Positions 61,501-64,000 of a stretch of 64,000 nt of DNA are shown one piece after another. Within the stretch, counting starts at the first letter, position 1. Each line of letters starts with the position of its first letter. Below the pieces are notes generated by a model. It saw only the letters and a program-made list of their open reading frames with translations, was not told the DNA's origin and did not search any database. Origin of the DNA: a bacterium (GTDB taxonomy: Bacteria; Cyanobacteriota; Vampirovibrionia; Obscuribacterales; Obscuribacteraceae); assembly GCA_018062085.1 (NCBI GenBank), contig JAGOSY010000012.1:97259-161258 (forward strand), written 5' to 3'. The translations under genes and the position numbers were made by a program.

Positions 61501-63382
61501 CCACATCACTGCTTTGAATTTCTCCGAGCGTGAGAATAAACTCTATGTTGGCACTGCTGAGAAAGGCTGCGTGTATAGCTTAGACGCTAATATGCAAGTG
61601 AAAGCTGAGTTTGAAACCGGCGAGCATATTGTTACAGGCATGGCCAAAGACAAGGCTGGTAATTTATTTGTTACCACTGCTGGGGCAGGAAAGCTATTTA
61701 GAGTACAAGCCAATGGCCAAGCAGAGCCTGTGGCGATTAGTGATGCCTTCTATACCCTCTACTATGATAGCCATGACGATAGAGTTTATTCTGGCGACGC
61801 TGAAGGCGACATTACCCGAGTAGAGATTGACCCAGTTACTGAACAAGCTCAGTTCATTCCGGTCTGTCATACCGAGCAAGAAGCCGTTATGGCCCTTTGC
61901 TCTGACGGCAGCAAATTGTTTAGCGGTAGCAGTAATGTTGCTCAAGTGAGAACATTTGAAATACAACCATCGGGTGATCCGACCTATTCTTCTATTGTGC
62001 AAGACGCTCAGCGCCCAGCTAACTGGTCACGAGTAAGGCTGGCCAATGTTAGAGGCGAGAGTACCAATAGTCTACAGAAAACAGTGAGAGTGGCCACCAG
62101 GGGTGGTGAGACCTCTCAGCCCGATGGCTCATGGTCTGCTTGGGTGGATGCTGCTCCTGACGCTAGTGCAGACGGCTATTTGATTAAGAGCGGCCCCTCG
62201 CGCTTCTTGCAATATAAGCTCACGTGGAAATTAGGTGAGAAAAAAAGCGTAGATGATTTGATTGTTTCGCGCGTTGACGTGACCTATCAGCCCAGCAATG
62301 TAGCGCCGACTGTTGCTTCTATCTCGGTCAAGGCTGATGATGCCTTCTCTGGCACTGTGCCTGTCGTTGTTTCTGGCTCTGACTTAGACCAAGACAATAT
62401 GTTGATGAGCCTTGAATTGTCTGACGATGGCGGCAAGAGCTGGAAGCCAATTGTCAGTGATCAAAGAAGCCGGGAATCTGAGTCGGAAAAGGCTAAAAAG
62501 AAAGAAAAGGCTAAAGAGGCGGCAAAAGAAGTTGTTAAAGAATCTGCCAAAGATGCTGAAAAGAAGTCTGCTAAAGATTCTGCTAAAGACGCAGGTAAAC
62601 AGCCTGGTTCTTCCGAGAAGAAGCCAGACGCTAAGCCAGACCTTAAGAAGATAGATCCTAATAAGTCCGAGCCCAAGGAAGAAGCACCTAGAAGAGAAGA
62701 ACCTAAAAAAGAAGAATCTGGCAAGTCTAAGACTGGCGGAGACGATAAGAAAGGGGCGCGCAAGTTAGAAGATCGTCCATCACCATCATCATCCGACTCT
62801 GATTCATCTTCCGGTACTGATGATTCCAGCTCTGCTGCCAATACTTCTTCCTCTTCTACTTCGCCTTCTGCTGCCGCAGCAAAACCTGCTCCTAAAGAAA
62901 AAGACAAAGATAAGGAGAAAGAATCTGAAAACGCCAAGTCTTCAGAGGCTTACTCAGCAACAGAGAAATTCACTTACAGTTTCGAGACTAAAAAAATCAA
63001 AGACGGACAATATTTGATGCGCATTACCCTTAGTGATAAGCCGTCAAACCCTGGCCAAGAGAAGACTGCCGTTGTGTTGCGCTCGATAGCGATAGACAAT
63101 ACTCCACCAAAAATTAGCGATCTGAAAATCACCAAGAAAGGTGCAGGCCTTTCAATTCGACTGACAGCTCATGACAATGTCTCATGCATTTCTGACTCTA
63201 CTTACAAAATCGACGGGTCAGATGGCTTCGCCCTTGGCTCATCTTCTGGGACTTTGTCTGACTCATTGACTGCCACACTGGCTGCAGATAATGTCACTCC
63301 CGCCAAAGGAGCGAAGAGAATCACAATTCAGGTATTCGATAGAGCCGGTAACTCCACCAAGACAACTGAGAACCTACCCTAA
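58535..63382 (+). CDS. 1615-residue S55 (SpoIVB-like) peptidase, beta-propeller and sandwich-domain protein
   Basis: After a signal or anchor segment (about 40-60), residues 86-170 hold an S55-type block: LAEIKPGMEGYGLSVFQGT, GMSGSPIYIDGRLAGALSYG with probable catalytic Ser146, and EPIVGITPVADML. About 380-460 holds the second half (ATGTATCIFGNKVIAFGHAF with a conserved His, then DILPSLSVSFKLSSPLQVIG). About 880-1170 is a beta-propeller with repeated ADNKGNFYAANAPGGEVFAI-like blades. About 1170-1300 is a sandwich region (SWSAWVDAAPDASADG). A fibronectin-like domain follows, split by about 160 charged residues. A secreted protease or scaffold role is inferred. Confidence 0.72.
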   Translation: MRILANCYYGHLYIAEIVVQLLVVPVFSNYIAAHCLPRRLVAFGSAFLLLLNFNILPALAVEQAHFSPHDNTFISKYLKKNEYISLAEIKPGMEGYGLSVFQGTKVEKFQVKVIGVIKKVLNGRDAILVRCSGASLGKNNVVRGMSGSPIYIDGRLAGALSYGFDFSKEPIVGITPVADMLEVLSFDDRPGATDRKTSFRSFKDSSRDSSRDSSSSSGAVALPTSSGASSGFGSGSSFGSGLGSGTSASHLVPLMAPVSLAGFSPRAQEYLKDKFQDVGLSISSGVSGALDPTLTDSKTSQAASLSTLNASAAKTVKHSGKDNKLEAKAESKSENNMAATVAAAEAGTVKLVPGGAVAVMLSTGDFSSSATGTATCIFGNKVIAFGHAFMDAGQVAFPMATAYVHDILPSLSVSFKLSSPLQVIGTIFADRPWSIGGEIGRYSELIPLTISVTDQNRHVKKLYHCQVVDHPELTPSLVTATLMSALDSTYQSEVPNVVKLASSIEIKGHGKLARTDRFAANFPAHMTGDALSRMRGSVSDPVSGYMGTLVDKLMGNDFEPAAITGMTVDVVVENGRQVAKIDRISVDKPVVAPGETVNVNVVMKPFNRPLYVEKLSFAIPRDLPDGDIAIGISGGDEFDALRKRLGIVDPQSETLKQAINRIVRKERGDTLCGVMALPTQSISFSGDVLRNPPAHWVKLFFSDRSTKVPSLVKGEERARVLLEDLVDGSHIIAVTVKRADKIFAKSSPYLVSPSQVAHPTDGIVITEQAKKAIDAGRKVDSSSTSSSASSSSSGSSASASTSSSSASSKDTSAPAWSQAHAFPHMRAISLWRQDSEPDFHNGKSDGIAIDSGGHLTPGYRELSRFSLEQEQRIWASVFSRGKFYFAAGNKLMSTNGDAPSVVATLPGMMITSLAADNKGNFYAANAPGGEVFAIDAAGSAKPYVKVSESIVSAMACDSSGHLFIGTSGSGKVYRVDNGAATLVFDSNQAHITALNFSERENKLYVGTAEKGCVYSLDANMQVKAEFETGEHIVTGMAKDKAGNLFVTTAGAGKLFRVQANGQAEPVAISDAFYTLYYDSHDDRVYSGDAEGDITRVEIDPVTEQAQFIPVCHTEQEAVMALCSDGSKLFSGSSNVAQVRTFEIQPSGDPTYSSIVQDAQRPANWSRVRLANVRGESTNSLQKTVRVATRGGETSQPDGSWSAWVDAAPDASADGYLIKSGPSRFLQYKLTWKLGEKKSVDDLIVSRVDVTYQPSNVAPTVASISVKADDAFSGTVPVVVSGSDLDQDNMLMSLELSDDGGKSWKPIVSDQRSRESESEKAKKKEKAKEAAKEVVKESAKDAEKKSAKDSAKDAGKQPGSSEKKPDAKPDLKKIDPNKSEPKEEAPRREEPKKEESGKSKTGGDDKKGARKLEDRPSPSSSDSDSSSGTDDSSSAANTSSSSTSPSAAAAKPAPKEKDKDKEKESENAKSSEAYSATEKFTYSFETKKIKDGQYLMRITLSDKPSNPGQEKTAVVLRSIAIDNTPPKISDLKITKKGAGLSIRLTAHDNVSCISDSTYKIDGSDGFALGSSSGTLSDSLTATLAADNVTPAKGAKRITIQVFDRAGNSTKTTENLP
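59144..59178 (+). repeat. 12-bp tandem repeat coding for Asp-Ser-Ser-Arg
   Basis: GATTCTTCTAGA occurs twice exactly and a third time with one change, giving SRDSSRDSSRDSSSSS in a linker of the S55-like protein. Confidence 0.75.
62460..62965 (+). other. Charged low-complexity insertion inside a beta-sandwich domain
   Basis: About 165 codons of Lys/Glu/Ala/Asp (KAKEAAKEVVKESAKDAEKK) then Ser/Pro sequence interrupt a domain whose strands resume with FTYSFETKKIKDGQYLMRI. The flanks are typical of one continuous fold (DGGKSWKP before and KIKDGQYLMRITLSDKPSNP after), so this looks like an insertion gained by repeat growth. Confidence 0.6.
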
Positions 63383-63387
63383 GAAAT

Positions 63388-64000
63388 ATGATTACCAAGT
63401 TATTGCGCAAAAAGTCGCCAGAAGAACTCGTTGACGAGGCCTACGATGAAGCACGGCTGATGCACAAGCATCTAACTGCCTTCGACTTATTAGCCTTTGG
63501 TGTGGGGGCCACGATTGGATCTGGCATCTTTGCTTTGACTGGCACGGCTGCTGCCGGTCAGCTTGAAGCGGCAAAAGATTGGTTCTCTACCCCGCTCCTT
63601 AATTTCATCATGGGTTCTGCCCTTGGTCGCGAAGGAGCTGGACCAGCTCTTGTAATTTCTTTTCTCATTGCGGCAATAGCTTGTGGCTTTGCTGCTCTTT
63701 GCTACGCCGAGTTGGCAGCCATGATTCCTGTCTCAGGCTCTGCTTATACCTTTGCTTATGCATCTCTGGGTGAGGTGGTCGCTTGGATCATCGGCTGGGA
63801 TTTAATTCTTGAGTACGCTGTTGGCAATATTGCCGTGGCCGTCAGTTGGTCTGAGCATATGCTGCATGTCTTTTATGGGCTGACCGGTCAAGGGCTGCCG
63901 CTTTGGCTCACCTCGGATCTGCACACGGCGCTAGCTTTGCAGAAGTCGATAGTGCAAGGCAGTATGCAGTCACACCTTTATTCCACAACTGAGATTCCCG
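63388..64000 (+). CDS. Cationic-amino-acid-type APC permease, N-terminal part
   Basis: The first 204 codons are in the window; the gene runs off the right edge. After a soluble lead (ITKLLRKKSPEELVDEAYDE) the sequence reads HLTAFDLLAFGVGATIGSGI then FALTGTAAAG, the first helix of the CAT/YfnA-type amino acid transporters, and then FGAALCYAELAAMIPVSGSAY-like sequence (GFAALCYAELAAMIPVSGSA). A WIIGWDLILEYAVGNIAVAV block matches the family's fifth helix. It starts 5 bp after the S55-like gene, so the two are probably co-transcribed. Confidence 0.88.
   Translation, partial: MITKLLRKKSPEELVDEAYDEARLMHKHLTAFDLLAFGVGATIGSGIFALTGTAAAGQLEAAKDWFSTPLLNFIMGSALGREGAGPALVISFLIAAIACGFAALCYAELAAMIPVSGSAYTFAYASLGEVVAWIIGWDLILEYAVGNIAVAVSWSEHMLHVFYGLTGQGLPLWLTSDLHTALALQKSIVQGSMQSHLYSTTEIP

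Noticed and set aside
1..64000. CRISPR arrays, insertion sequences, prophage, rRNA and cobalamin riboswitches
   Set aside because: No regular spacer arrays, transposase genes, integrase genes, rRNA sequence or B12-box-like leader was found by reading both strands; the short repeats present are coding.

Overview
The window is a gene-dense stretch (about 47-49% GC by eye) with genes on both strands. It has one tRNA and no recognisable rRNA, CRISPR array, prophage or insertion sequence. The gene set suggests a non-photosynthetic relative of the Cyanobacteria, most likely Vampirovibrionia/Melainabacteria of the Obscuribacterales type. Reasons are a cyanobacterial-style YlqD protein, system II cytochrome c maturation (Ccs1/CcsA), a SpoIID-like and an S55-like secreted protein, an ExbB/ExbD/TonB envelope system, many secreted proteins with low-complexity linkers, and no photosynthesis genes. 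The assignment is inference from remembered families; no search was run.

Layout. 1-3.0 kb: the end of a BtuF-like cobalamin-binding protein gene coupled to an FMN-dependent 2-hydroxyacid oxidase, a membrane protein and an AbiTii-like protein. 3.3-8.9 kb: a polyprenyl synthase, a Met8-like siroheme/heme domain protein, ccs1 and ccsA (a heme, quinone and cytochrome block), then a sigma-70 factor ending in a strong terminator. 8.9-13.8 kb: YlqD, a P5C dehydrogenase, overlapping thyA-folA, a small cytochrome c and aat. 13.8-17.4 kb: coenzyme-B12-dependent ethanolamine ammonia-lyase with eutA-eutC facing away from eutB, and no shell genes. 17.4-22.1 kb: a secreted cyclophilin, an adenosine-deaminase-like protein, a long gene-free leader, a histone-H1-like Lys/Ala repeat protein and a small hydrolase.

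22.4-24.5 kb is the most interesting locus. A secreted Lys/Glu-rich peptide with six cysteines and 13-residue repeats is followed by a DUF692 (MNIO) enzyme and a DUF2063 (BufC-like) partner. This is the layout of a bufferin/methanobactin-like RiPP locus, but the precursor does not resemble the usual bufferin sequence.

24.5-38 kb: tlyA, tRNA-Ser, a SpoIID protein, an 878-residue mosaic protein with a TonB-like end, pncB, miaA, a Yip1-like protein, sppA and two large low-complexity proteins, one with six LRSPLLGG-type motifs. 38.4-45.5 kb: an envelope protein, then two paralogous TonB-like proteins with polytopic N-termini, exbB, exbD and a coupled aroE. 45.5-50.5 kb: an SCP2 protein, DciA with a zinc ribbon, ftsE-ftsX-barstar, a secreted calpain-like protease with an EF-hand, and a cytochrome c. 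50.5-58.5 kb: a P2-type cation ATPase, an APC permease, two more cyclophilins and three secreted proteins of unknown function. 58.5-64 kb: a 1615-residue S55-like/beta-propeller protein and the start of a cationic-amino-acid-type permease.

Common threads are an energised diderm envelope (TonB/ExbBD, secreted folding catalysts and proteases), c-type cytochromes with their own assembly genes, and use of small nitrogenous and amino compounds (ethanolamine, proline/glutamate semialdehyde, amino acid permeases).
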